64,000 nucleotides of DNA. Origin: Nageia nagi. Its lineage: Eukaryota > Pinophyta. The notes under the pieces are model-generated. The model was not told where the DNA came from. It ran no database searches and saw only the letters and a list, made by a program, of their open reading frames with translations. The DNA lies in contig JBITNC010000001.1 of the NCBI GenBank assembly GCA_050084985.1, forward strand, positions 203,856,001 through 203,920,000, read 5' to 3'. Every line of letters begins with the position of its first letter. Within the stretch, counting starts at the first letter, position 1. A program made the translations under genes and the position numbers. Of this stretch, positions 47,493 to 62,400 are shown one piece after another.

Positions 47493-48795
47493 TGTGATGA
47501 GCTGAACTAAGGATCACTCCTCAAATGTGTCCTAAGATATGAATGTATGGCTTAAAGATTTGAAATTCGCCAAATAATCTTAGAAATGCACAAATATTCC
47601 AATGAATAGATAGAAATACTAAATATGATTTTGAACTTGCAAAAATGCCTCCAAATCCTAATGTCTAACTATGATGAGAAAAACACAATATTTGAGCATA
47701 CAATACTTCCAATAATCCAATGTTGCAAATAAGGAGTAAAAACATAAATTAAACAACACAACAACCACCCTAAGTCCAACTTCCAAGCATAAGAAGATAA
47801 TTACAGTAAAATGATTGCAAATATATAATTGTATTGATATAACAATGGTGGAAGCACAATTACAGTATTTTTGTCTACCTAAGGACCTTGTATTAAGATT
47901 ACCTCCAATAGGGTTATGTTTTATGGCTCCATGGCTCACCAATTGCATCAACAGTGATGCGTAGTCCATGACTTCTTTTGTAGCTTCTATAATGGAACCA
48001 ATAATGTTCCTCTCAAGATGGTTGGAGTAAGTATGAGGTTAACCTCCTCTCACCTCAATACCTCACTGATAGATTTCTCACACTCAATATGAAAAAAAAA
48101 GAGTTTAATAACAATTATCAACATATCTTATAATGACTAAGAGTCCCTCCTTTTATAGGCAAGGGTGATCATCTTCTAATCTTGCATTGAGATGATCTAA
48201 CAGTGGAGAGATGTGATTTGTGTGCTTATGGATGCAACATCCAATATGGGGAGCCTTGGGATGAATGTAATCACATATAAGGGCTAAGAATGCCAATGTG
48301 CAAGAGAGGGTGATGTTGGAGTGCCTTGGGATAGGTGTCATGCATCCATGTACCAAGAAGGGCTAATGTGAGGTCTTTGGATGCACACATGCCCAACGTT
48401 CATCCATGGGAGTCATCCATTACCTCGAGATTTCTAAAACTTTGCTTGAAATTCCATGTCCAACCTTGGAGCTTGAAATGATCTTGTAGTTAGTGCAATC
48501 ACCTAGGGGGATGCTTTACCTCGAAGAGAGGAGCACTAATGACTAGAGATACATTAAATACCAATATTACAATTGTCAAGTATAAATTATGCAATGCCTC
48601 TTTTAAGGAGACTAATATTGTATTTACAAATATAATATCTTGGTATTACAAATACATCATTATTGGTATTTTAGTAATTAACTAAATACAAATATATAAA
48701 GAAATAAAAGGAAAATTTATTCCATAATTGGAGCTTTGGTAAATCTCTAGGAGGAATTTACATCATTTTGGCCAAATCCTACAAAATTAGACATG
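47493..48795 (-). mobile_element. Truncated B-type LTR
   Basis: It starts TGTGATGAGCTGAACTAAGG and is collinear with the B LTRs until TACAAAATTAGACATG, where the last few tens of bases are missing and A-family gag sequence begins. No primer site precedes it, so it is a solo or 3' LTR joined to copia-2 gag. Confidence 0.83.
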
Positions 48796-48799
48796 TGAT

Positions 48800-49440
48800 G
48801 AGGGAGGAAGGCAAGTTCTTCTACTGCAAGAAGACTTGGGAGGCAGGGAACCATTACCAAGACAAGGGGCAGTGCATTACATTGAGGTATTTTCTAATGA
48901 GAAGATAGATGATTCAAACTTGAACCTTGTTATGGAAATGCTAGATTGAGAGGCACCTAAGGCAAAAGTTTGATTAGAGATCATGATCACTTCACTCCAT
49001 GGGGTAAAGAAGTAACTAACATTGAAGGTGGTAGGGAAAGTAGGTGGTTAGGATGTGATGGTCCTGATTGATCCTGGAACATCTCACAAATTCATTAATA
49101 AAGATTTTGTAGAGAAGAAAAACTTGAAGATCAAGGGATATGAAGGGTTTAGAGTTTCCAATGCTAATGAGAAACTCACCTTGGTGGACCAAATCATTGA
49201 GAGGTTTGAGGTGAGACTACAAAGCTACAAAGTGGAGGAGAATTTCTATGTCTACCCTTTGAAGGAAAATCCTCACATCATTATGGGTGTTAGTGGCATA
49301 CACACCAACTATCAAAAACTCACCATGAGTTTTAAAATTGATGGAAAATCCATACATTGCAGGGGATTCGAGATGATTTCCCACATGTGGACAACAAAAG
49401 GTTAGAGGTGATTAAGTGGTGCTAGAAGAAGGTATAAGAG
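48800..49440 (+). pseudogene. A2 gag end and retropepsin
   Basis: REEGKFFYCKKTWEAGN at 48.8 kb matches the zinc-knuckle end of A1 gag. The protease, open in 49055-49405, reads LIDPGTSHKFINKDFVEKKN, then RLQSYKVEENFYVYPLKENP and HIIMGV. The active site is D-P-G, and a few residues after HIIMGV are deleted relative to A1 (the WLFKLG part). It would be a Gag-processing protease; this copy is dead. Confidence 0.8.
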
Positions 49441-49910
49441 GATGAGGCCATGTTAGATATGGAGGGTCTTAGCATGATGCAAGGAGTGATAAGGAGATCC
49501 CATACCCCACTTTGTACATCAAGGAGCTTGGACATATGATGGGGATCTTAGAAGGCCTTCTACATATCATGTTGGATCTTGGGGAGGCTAGATACTACAC
49601 ATTAATATTGGAGGGCCTCTTGCACCTCACATTAGGCCTTGAGAAGATCTACTACCTGAAGTTGGACTTGAGGGAGCTTCACCCCTCACATGGGATATTA
49701 AGGATACTTGGAGCTAAATTTTTTCCTTGGAAGGGCTCTTGCACCCCATGTTGGGCACCTCATGTTGGGATTGATGAGGCTTAGGTACCCAATGATTGGC
49801 TTGATGGAGTGTTGGCATCCCACCTTGGACCTGGGAGGGTTTGGGAATCTGACATTGGGCTGAAAGATATCTTAGCACTCCATGTTGGATGTCAAGGAGG
49901 ATTTGGACTC
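49430..49910 (+). repeat. A2 decapeptide-type tandem array
   Basis: About 30-bp units encode EGLLHIMLDLGEARYYTLIL then EGLLHLTLGL and related tens, in the open part 49512-49784. Repeat period, residue pattern and place after the protease match A1. Frameshifts separate it from the protease frame in this copy. Confidence 0.8.
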
Positions 49911-50327
49911 CATTTTGGAAACTAATAGAGCTTGGGAACCCATGTTGATCTTGGAAAATGATTGACCTTAGCTATGGAGCAAAGGCTCCATCTATTTTCA
50001 CTCACACATGATTTACTTGAGGCTTTTATAAGTACACTCTCCAAGAGGCTTTTATATGCATATGCCCCCATATTTTGTAAGGATAATGGCACCAAAATTC
50101 TTGTAGGAATTTTGGCACTTGATGAGGGGTAGCAATAGCATGTCATAATTTTTTCATGGATTATTGATATATGAGGATGCAACTTCAATGTTTCACATAG
50201 GAACTTCACTATGGAGAAGATATATTAAAATTGCATTCCACTTTGATAGTTTGTAATAAAAAAGGTTAAAGGATTCTTGGAAGATAATATACTGCAATAT
50301 TATACCATTACTTAAGGGCAAGCAATT
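49911..50327 (+). other. A2 region between repeats and polypurine tract
   Basis: Homologous to A1 7.8-8.2 kb on the other strand (CCATGGAG...GCAAAGGCTCCA, CTTGGAAGATAATATACTGC, TTACTTAAGGGCAAGCAATT). It encodes no separate gene. Confidence 0.6.
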
Positions 50328-50339
50328 AGAGAGGGGAGG
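50328..50339 (+). other. A2 polypurine tract
   Basis: AGAGAGGGGAGG lies three bases before the LTR start at 50343. This tract is deleted in A1. Confidence 0.8.
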
Positions 50340-50342
50340 CTT

Positions 50343-51578
50343 TGTGACATCCCCCTTTGATTATTATACTTAATTTTGGAATCCAACAGATTCCCTCTTT
50401 ATATCATATTTAATTATTAATTATGTTTATTAGTTAGGATTTGGAATAGAAGACTTAATGGGTCGTTGGACCCCACTATGAACCCCAAGTGGGATGTCTC
50501 CCTCCCAAGTGTACTTTAAAGTATCTTAATATACTTAGGAGATCCCAAAACATGATTATGGAAATCCCAAGGTCTATTTAGCACTTAGAGCATGGATGAG
50601 CACTTGTACATATGAACCAACCTTGGGGAGACCTCTAGACATCTATGTTGGTCCATGACACCCATATTTACCCCTAGATGCCCACAAATGCCTCCTTGAA
50701 CTATGCATGCATCCCTAAGCCCATGTTGAGCTTGAGGATCCACATGGAGCATGAGGGAGGCCCAAATACCCACATTGAGCTTGAGGACCAACTTGAAGTG
50801 TGAGGGAGGCCCAAATACCCATATTGGACCTAGAATGACTCCTAGGTGCTATCATTGGGGTTTGAGGGGATTGGGTGATGATTTTGAGTTGAGATCTAGT
50901 TCCAAAAAAAACTATATTAGCTCTTGGAGCCTTATCGCTAGATATATTGAATTATCATTATTACTCATACCGTCAAGAGGAGAGAAGTCTTGGAAACATG
51001 TCAAGAAACATCCTTAGGTGCAACATCTAGGAGGGTTGAGAAGCTAAGGGATCTTGTTAATCTATGGATTTGGTGTAGCACCCTAGCACATCTAGTAGTA
51101 TTCTAAGATCATGTTTCTACCATTCAGTTGGTCACCAGGGTTTGATGAGGGCTCCTTCGATGTAAAGGATTTAAATGCTAAGGGAGTGAGGCTTTCCCAT
51201 CTAGCGTTACATTCATACAATGGTAGAGACATTCATTGTGCCCTAGTTCACTCCTTGGAGGCCAATGTTGACCCCTTGGGACTTGGTATTGTATTTGTAT
51301 TCATTTTATATCTTCAATACAAGTCTTTGGCTATTGGATCTCATATTTGTGTTGTGAATACTTATATATTCCCATCATTGGATTATGTTTGCATGTATAT
51401 GTTTGTTTTAGCCATACATTGGCATTGTGAGATGTTGTATATTGATATGTGCTAGTCTTGACTAGGAATTGGCATTATTGCATTATTTGAGCTTTATCTA
51501 GATGCCGTAGGTCATACGTTGAGGTATACTTGTGTATTTTCTATTTAATTGCACTCAAATTGCATTTAGGATTTTACA
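50343..51578 (+). repeat. A2 3' LTR
   Basis: It runs from TGTGACATCCCCC to TTTAGGATTTTACA; 1236 bp, the reverse-orientation counterpart of the A1 LTRs. Confidence 0.88.
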
Positions 51579-52100
51579 AAATTACTAATTAGGGTAGGAG
51601 GATTATAAATATTTGTAAGAGGGGTAAAGAGAGAATATTGGAAAATCAATTATATTTTTGAGTTATAAGGAGGAACCTACGATTCGTATTGATATTAGTA
51701 AATTTATTATGTTCTATTATCTAGTTGTTAATTTGAGTATATTGTTCCAATTGCTTAACTTGATGCATTGCGAATTTATGGTTATTTCGTATCTCAGTAT
51801 TTCTTATGGTATTTAGGGTAAAAATTATTTTTGTAAATTTCTACTAGGTTTTTAATAGAGCATGAGTGCTAGAGAGAGGAATGTGTGCACTTCACATGGA
51901 GCATATATGCTTAGTGGCTAGATGTAGGGATATTTAGCTTACATACATTCTTTGCACAAAGTGTGGGCGCTAAAGTTGAGCATGGGTACAAAGGTTTAGG
52001 TGTGTGCACTTCTAGTGAAGCATGGGTGCTTTACTCTTGAGGACAATGATTAAAGATAAAATGGTAAAAATTGAACTTTGTAATGATTTGCAACATGATA
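51579..52100. other. Spacer with repeated short phrases
   Basis: AGCATGGGTGC/AGCATGAGTGC-like phrases recur several times at 51.85-52.03 kb. No gene recognised. Confidence 0.4.
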
Positions 52101-52139
52101 TGATGACTCCTTGAGGTCGATTTAGCCCCAAGTTTTTTG

Positions 52140-53240
52140 AGTTATAAGAATATGTGACTTAGGAAAAGCAATACATTGTTACCATGATGGTATTTGTTTA
52201 GGTCCTTCAGGTGTATCAAGTGCAAATCAATGTTAGCGTATGGAGATGATGTTAACACTTGAGGATATCTACTAGATTTGGTGACTATCAATTGAGGGGG
52301 CACTAATTCATATGCAAATGGATATGTAGTTCTAGCTTTAGGATATTTCATGCCTGTATGGTACATAGGAGACACCATATATGATTGCAGATCTTGATCC
52401 ATGCTCAATATTTAGATGCTCTAGAGGCCTTTCGATTGATGAAATTTTTTTATGGTGATGATTATATCTTTTGCACTATTGGATTCCAGAGGTAGTCAAT
52501 TTCCATGGGGTCTCTACCATGTGTTGGTGGATATGATCCAATATTGGTGAGTCTTTACTTGGGGTGTTCTCCTGCATACCTATTTTTATTGGGAGATTAC
52601 TAATTTTTTTCATTCTTCTTAGTATGGGTTGTTTGAGTGTCACTCTCCAGATATGGTCTTATAAGCTTAATGCTTTGGATCGACCAGTTGGATTGCCTTA
52701 TGATATACATGGTTAATTCATTCCTTAGGCTGTGTATGCACTCAGATGGAGCTAGGATGATGAGGTGTATGGATTTGCTAGCTTTTATAGTGATAAGTGA
52801 TAATATGTTTATGCTTTCTAGATTCTTTGATATTCTAATATTGTTTGGAAGTAATACTAGGATGCCCCTTATGTTGATCCAATACCATTGCATCTTACAT
52901 GCATAATGTTTGTAGCTAGAGATGATGTAAGTACCACTTCTTCATTTGATTCCTAGTAGGAAATATAGCTAGGATACATAAGGGTGGTACAAAGATGAGT
53001 TGCTGGTGGTGCCTCTTCATAGGGTACTTAGATGGTAGCTCTTAGGACCTCAACATCAACATTAGGATAGGTTATTTAGGATTTAGATGATGAAGGAGGC
53101 GATGGAGGTGGAGATGGTGATGGTGATGACAATGATGGTGATGATCTTATGGGTGATTTAGATTTTTTGTTAAGTGATGGTAGCTAAAATTCATATGAAA
53201 ATGAGTTGGAAACTCTTGGCATAGAGTGTAATGCTTTGTG
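52140..53240 (+). pseudogene. Possible PMD-type protein relic, C-terminal part
   Basis: Broken frames read LDALEAFRLMKFFYGDDYIF, then LNALDRPVGLPYDIHG, and end in a very acidic Asp/Gly tail (GGDGDGDDNDGDD, DLDFLLSDGS at 53.1-53.2 kb). The pattern resembles the C-terminal half and tail of transposon-borne plant mobile domain proteins, and it could be the other end of the relic at 43.4 kb, split by the copia-2/LTR/A2 insertions. Evidence is weak. Confidence 0.28.
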
Positions 53241-53332
53241 ATAGATAGTTTTGACTAGGGATACTCAATTGGTAGCGATAGAGGTAAGGATCACCTTGAT
53301 GCAAATTGAGCTTATTCAACTTATGCATGTGA

Positions 53333-53363
53333 TTAGTGTGTGTGTGTGTATATATATATATAT
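53333..53363. repeat. Compound microsatellite (GT)n(AT)n
   Basis: A run of GT dinucleotides passes into AT dinucleotides. Confidence 0.88.
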
Positions 53364-53759
53364 GAGAGGGAGATGAGACATGATAGTAAGGGCAAGCTAG
53401 TAGTAGCAATATGAGTATAGTAGCATTGAGGTAGCAGATTACATAGTTATCATAAGAGACGGCCTATCATAGGTTTGCAGTTTTGAGAAAGGTGCATGAT
53501 TTTCTATTATACAGGTCTAGTAAGGGTGTGGATCCATCAAGGATGGTGGTTTCTTCTTGAGGAGGTAATATATCATGAGCTACCATAGGGACTAATGCTT
53601 AGTTTCCAGGTTAGGGTGATGGGCATGATGGAGGGCATGGTGGTTCATCAATGATGCATCATACTTATAGACCTCCCTCACCTCCTATTTGAGGAGTGTT
53701 TATTGTATCATATCCTATTTATGGAGATTGTATTATTTTGTTCAATACAGGTATTGTAC

Positions 53760-55729
<1,970 letters not shown>

Positions 55730-55965
55730 ATAATGAATGGACCATGCCAATTGGATGTAAATTTTCCTTTTTTGTGCCTTTTTCCTTCTTTAGTAACTTC
55801 TTAATTTCTTTAAGGACAAGGTCACTGATATGAAATTCCCTAGCCTTGATTTGTTTATTGTAGGATCTTTTGAGACACTCTTGATAGACTTTAATGTGTT
55901 CTAAAGTATTGGAATATTTTTCATCTAGGAGCTCTAGTTTTTATAGTCTGATGTATCATTGATCT
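55730..55965 (-). pseudogene. Ty3/gypsy integrase C-terminal fragment
   Basis: The minus strand reads LELLDEKYSNTLEHIKVYQE, then LKRSYNKQIKAREFHISDLV and LKEIKKLLKKEKGTKKENLH, followed by a decayed PNW-GP box. This is the linker and SH3-like GDLVLK part that ends gypsy integrases and closely parallels the integrase tails of element C and the 25.4-kb remnant. The rest of the element is not recognisable around it. Confidence 0.72.
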
Positions 55966-56573
55966 TCATCAAAGAGGTATGACTATATGGTGATGCGATG
56001 TAACACTTTATATATTCTTGACTTTACCAAAACCCTAAAATTTAGACCTTTTTTTATTTAATTTGAACACTTAAATGGTTTAGGAATGGAAAAGGTGATC
56101 TAAGTGAGCATGGCAATGTGGCTAGATAGTCAGCACCCACATAGTAAGATTGGTCAAATCTGAATTAACCAACCTTGATCAAAATTTTATGGTTTTCACT
56201 TCTCAATGCTCAAACCCATTGGAAGATGCCACATAGGTTACCCCACCATTTTTGTTCATGAACTATGCAATGGAAAATCTAGTCATGATGTTGTGGTTTT
56301 CTACTTAGGGCCATATCACCCAAGAGAATGTTCATCCATAAGGTTATACCTCTTCACTTTATGTTTATCCCTTCAAATCATAGGGAAAGATATATTATCC
56401 TAAGTAATCTTTTATATGAAATGGGTATAACATCCTTACCTATAGAATAGTCATCATACTCCTATATGCATAACCACATGAGGTATGACTAGTATTTATC
56501 CTCACCTAGTAATTATAGTTTTTTCAACTACTACCTCTATCTAACAACCTGTTAGGGGTATGAGTACTAGCCT

Positions 56574-56680
56574 GCCCATGTTTATTGACTAGGCCCACCA
56601 TGTTGTATGGCATCCCCATGCCCATATTTATTGTCCAGGCCCACCATATTTTTTGGAATTCCCATGCCCATATCTTGGGG
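56574..56680. repeat. 46-bp tandem repeat, 2.3 copies
   Basis: Units start GCCCATGTTTATTG (56574), GCCCATATTTATTG (56620) and GCCCATATCTTG (56666) and share AGGCCCACCAT. Confidence 0.85.
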
Positions 56681-59370
56681 ATACATGGATATTAAAATAA
56701 TATCCTCAGGTGGTTTATTTTATCTAGTTACTTTATTTCAAAAGTTATAAAGTAAAAATCACCCTATTCTATTGTTCCTCCAGATATTGATCTCAAACCA
56801 ATTATTGGTCTTCTAGGTTTACATGCTTGATTGATATAAGCAATGAGGTGTATTACAATTTAATCAATGTATTAATAATAAACCACATCTTGTAATGATT
56901 TAAACATATCAATTAAATAATGGTAGTAAACATTTGAAGTGATCATGAGAAGATACAATATAAAGCTTATTCAAGAATATAACATAGAATATACATAATA
57001 GTATCTTAATTCAATAATGGATGATGAGATAAAATAAATAATACTTTAAATGTACAACACTTCCAAGAAGTAATAATAAGTCTTGAGAATCTTCTAAAAG
57101 TTGCTCCTCCTATAAAGGGAGTGTGGCATAAAGTGGTCCTCACTCAGGGCATATATGATTATTTTGCTAGCTCATATCAACATTTTATCTATTAACCATC
57201 ATTTTTTATGATTGTTGTAAACCAATTATCATCATAATATTTTTCATACATTTAACTTGGGATTTAGGTCAATCTTATTTACTAATATGCTTATCCAAAG
57301 ATAACCATATTGGGTTAATTCCTCTTAATTATCTTCCATGATTAACCTAGACTAACATCACTTGTAAGAATTCATAATTGTCATCTATGTTTTCAAATAT
57401 TTTTTACTATTCAAAACCTCTAAATATCCCTTAATATCAATAAAGTATCATAATAAAACTTTTATATTCAACTTTTATAGGATTCTGAGTCATGTACTTA
57501 AGAAGAAGTATTTACTTAATTGATTTACTTTTCTCATGGGCATATTATAGATTTCATTTAGGCTATGTTACACTAGATATTAACCTTATAATATATTTCA
57601 CTTCCTTAGGCAATCATACCTAATTGATCTAAAGAGATATCTAATAAGGTATGTAGCAACCTTGGATTATAATTGGATTTGTATTTATGTATTTCTATAG
57701 GAGATATACTTTGATACATCTTAATGCAAATCTTAATTAGGTTAATAATTAATTCTCTTATCTATTGATTATGATTATTGTTAAACCTAGATGCTTTTCA
57801 CTTATATCTATAAGTGTGTCTTCATAATGCAAATAATTCAACTTATTTTACCCTAAAGTTTTATACTCATCATAGGTTGTAAATTTTATTTTCAAAAATG
57901 ATTTATTCCATTTATTCAAGGATATTATAGTTACATCATATAGATATCTTCTTCAAGTTTATCTTTGATCCTTGATTAAGCCTTGTAGTCAAAATACATT
58001 AAGGTTATATAATTATATGAGGAACTTTGATGTTAGAAATAAGAGTATTTACTAAGTAATCTACTCACAACAAGTCCTTGTAAGAAAAATACAAATTATT
58101 TGTGCATGCTAAAACTATCACCCTTTGATGAACATATTAGGGTTTGCTAAGTTTACAAATTGCAATAACCCCATATTTAATTACATCGCTATCTTGATGA
58201 GTTTACAAAGAGTTCTTCAACTTACATCCACATTCTTATGAAGGATATTTAAAATCTTATCATCTCCAACTCCACACATACAACCAATAGAATCAATACT
58301 TGTAGGTTGTTAGTACTAGGATTAGGTTAGATTTTAATGAGGATCAAGATAGCTATTTCTTATAGTGAAGTACATCCTACTCCTAGATGTGTCATATCTC
58401 AATCCAACATCATTACATCATGTCAAACAATTCCAATCTAAAAAGTGAAAATAGATACTCCATTTTTTATCTCAAGAGGATTTAAGTCTTATTTAAAGAC
58501 TACCTCTCTTCCTCGATCATGGAGTAATTTCAACAATATCACATATGAACATCAATCATTTATCTCATATCACAAATTTGCAAGTAAAATAAAAATTTTC
58601 ACCACTTTTCTTATCCTTGGAAATTATCATGCCAATTAATTAAATCATTTCTCATAATAGATCATGATCCTATAAAGCATTATGGATTATTTCCAATCCT
58701 CTATTTAAAAAAAAAAGATCAAACATTATAATACTTTCACCAATTTCAAATAACAATTTGATATGAAGGTTATATTGGTATGTAAAATCCATCATCTTTC
58801 CTTAATATACTATAACTAGATTAATGGTACTAGTAAAATAATATTCTCATATTCAATCAAGTGGTAAGAAAGTATAAATATATACCATAGTTTGTTCCAA
58901 ACAAGAAATAAACACAAAATCAAAATCAGAGTTAGAAGCATTCCCATTAAAACTAATCAAATAAATTATGCCTCTCTGACATGTGTGTAAACAGGTATTA
59001 GAAGAATATTGAAACAATTAACATTTTATACAAAATATCATTTCACTGAGAGCTTTATATCCTGAAGAGTCTCCACGAAGTTTAACAAGGTTGAGACCAT
59101 ATCAAAAATTTATTAAATGTCTATTGATTTTATGTCTCTAAATGGATGTTTCATCATTTACAAGATGACTCCCTTTATTGTCCAACAAAGCTCATAAAAA
59201 ATGTAACATAAAGGTAAGGATATATTTGAAACTCTCAGGTAAGAATCCCTATTTAGTTTATAGAGGTGATATATCAAGGAAGATAAATTACTATATGCCA
59301 TCAAACACTTTAACCAATAACATCTAATATATAATGATTGGGTAAGATCCATCACCATTACTACACTCAT

Positions 59371-59412
59371 ATGGTATAAGGGTATCATTCATATGGTATA
59401 AGGGTATCATAA
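59371..59412. repeat. Short tandem duplication of about 21 bp
   Basis: CATATGGTATAAGGGTATCAT occurs twice, almost back to back. Confidence 0.8.
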
Positions 59413-62400
59413 GTCTTTCCAAGGCAAGGAATATCCTAAGTTTAGATAGAGATATGAGTAAAACAAAACTAAGTCCTCCAAATGGGGACACCTTCCTTTG
59501 GTATATGCATTATCGAGATTGGTAATAAAAGATTATGAACTTCATAGTCTTAGAAATATAGAATTTGGCATAACCACCATATAGTATGGATAATGGTGTA
59601 GATATCATGCATGCTAAAACCTTCTACTTAGCCTACTTAATATAGAAACTAAGTTTAATACATGTATAACATAGTATCTTTGGGCCTTGTCATTGAGATG
59701 AACATGGTTGGACTAAAACCATGTCTAGGAGATGTCATAGGTATAAATATATTTCCAACATTCAAATATACTATTCATGATTGAGGGAGAGTTTACTTGA
59801 GATGTTAAAAAAGAAATACAGAATTAGCTAAAAGCCAAAATACATGTACGCATGCATCTTATTGCAATAACTTGATTGAGAGGGGCATTTAACAAGAGAA
59901 TGGTAATTCCAACAAAGACTATTAAGTTAACCTAAATCAGGAAAATCCATTTCACTATTATATAAGGAAAAAATATCCATGGAGAAAACATGACCTATAA
60001 CAAGGTCCCTCTATCATCCCTAGTAAGCAAATATTTCCTCTCACTCTAGTAACAAAATAACAAATTAGAAACTTGACAAACTTAAATATGTTCACATATA
60101 ATAGATGTAAGGTATTCTAAAAGGATGTATGAAAATACATCTCTATCCTCTAGTAACCTCATAGAAAAAAAATGATTGACAATTTGAATGGGAAATACTT
60201 GTGACTTGGATGTTGAAGGAATTTCCATAAAAAATTCGAACATATCAAAATTTTCCCAAAATCATGTTAGGCTATTCTAAAGTAGATGCAATGACTTGGA
60301 TCGATTGGGAACTCCTCTAATTGATAAGTAATTGACACTTGGCCTTTGATAATATTTTCCTAAGGGATCCCCAAGATTTAAATAGATACAAAATTAAAGT
60401 GATGAGCGAACAAGACTTCTATTATTAATAGCACTGGTGAAAAAAGGTAAATGAGGTAAAATCACTTTCCTTACCAAGTACATTGGCCTCATACTTGTAG
60501 GGTGATTGAGGGAAAAAAGTAAACCAAGCCCATTACAATGGGGAGACTTGGAAAAGGAGATATGTCAGAATCTTCACATGTTATCACTTTCAAAAAAAAA
60601 TGTATTAAATATTCTAACATTTCAATTGACTAGTTTCTTTTCAAATACAAACATTCACATACAAAAAATGTGCAATTTATTCACATATCATAACTTAAAA
60701 TTTTAAAAATAAATCATGATATAAAATGTAATTGATAACATTCACCCTTTAACAAGTATAATTAACTATAATTTTAGCAAATATATGCTAAAATTAGAAT
60801 GACCACATGAATATTAAATTGGAGAAGAGTGGGGAGAAATGAGCTCGTTTCTACATGGGATCCCAAAGCCAATTTTAAAATATAAGAGAGGTGTGTGTGT
60901 TTTTTTCTTCAAATTACCTAAGGTATTTATAAGAAAAAATTGACACAGTACTCCCAAATAAATTACTATTGAGCCACCTCATGATTCTTGCTAGTGGCAG
61001 ATACAAGAATTTTAATTTTATTATGGAATTTATTCAACCTTTATTTATAAGCCTTAAGGATCAAATAGTTCTTTAATTATTTTTCCCACCTCATACAAAA
61101 TTTTAAGATATGTGGAATGGAATAATATTTAGGTTCTAGGATAGATTAATAATTCTTTATGTAACGACCCACCCAATGGCACTATTTGACCTTTAGTACT
61201 ATCAAGGATGTGAATGAAAACATGTTTGAATTATTGCTATGTGATGATGAATTTTAAGTGGATATATGTATTATTTTTTTCGAGTTGATGTTGGCTTTGA
61301 GATTTTGGGTTACACAAGTGACAGGTCAATCTAGCAAACAAACCAGGATGGAGATCCTAGGGAACCAAGATGAGTGGTTAAGGGAATGGATTGGTAAGAG
61401 CAAGGATATGATTGGTATTGAATTGCTGAGTGAATCATAAGGACCCTTGTAAATCATATAGATGCACCTTAAAACTATGTTTTCGATAATACCTTTGTGT
61501 GTAGATGTGAATGTGCACTAATAAATTTATTTTGCAAGATGAAAGAAATGCTGCAAGTAATAGATGTGTGTTAAAAAACTTGATGTGCATTTTCAAAAAA
61601 TTTATTGACTAATTATAAGGAATATTCCATTGATTGAAATTCAAATTTTAACCAAAGATATTAGTAACAAATAATAAAAACTAAACTTAGGGATAAGAAA
61701 TATCACTAGTCTTTTCTTCATAATTAGGTTACTTTGGCACCTCCAAAAATAATTGAGTTCTCATCCCCACATAATTTATTATTTTATGGTAGGTGCAAAT
61801 GCTTTGAAATAAAGCTTTATAAATGTCCCAAAACCTTTACAAAAAAATAAAAATATCTCCACCTTACATATAAATATGATGGGATCGAACAATAGTTCTT
61901 TTCTTAGAAGGATTAGCCCCATTTGGTCTATAAATATTGAAGACTTTTAAAGGAATAGGAATTCTCTCCCATTCTTTCCAAGAACTTTGGTTTAGAGTCC
62001 TATGGAGAAAAGGATCCCCTCTTTTTAAGCTTGACACCTATGACCACTCAGTCATGGAAACTTTGGAGGGTATGTGAAAAGAAGATTGTACGAGTAAATA
62101 AGAAGACCGATTCTCACCATAAATCTCATGGTCTAAGGAGTTTTCAAATGATGTATTTGTTGATATTGGATGCACAAAGGAGGTTAGCAAGAAGAAAAAC
62201 TAATCAATATGCCAAAGGTTATGATCTTTATATTATTTAAACTCATTTTGAATACTATTGGATTCATCCATGATTAGCATTTATCTCATTAAAAGATCAA
62301 TGGTATATAGTATAGTATTTATAGAGACTTCAAGACAAAGATGAAGATGATTTGCTATGTACTAATGACATATTTTAGTACTATGCTTCCAAGTTTTACT

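Larger units (their letters stand above)
48796..51578 (+). mobile_element. Element A2: 5'-truncated second copy of the A family
   Basis: Sense order is gag zinc-knuckle end, retropepsin, decapeptide-type repeats, polypurine tract and 3' LTR. It is homologous to A1 in the same order but on the opposite strand. The 5' LTR and most of gag are gone at the junction with the B-type LTR. Confidence 0.85.

Noticed and set aside
62031-62240. 69-codon basic frame near the right end
   Set aside because: Composition is not convincing and no homology is recognisable.
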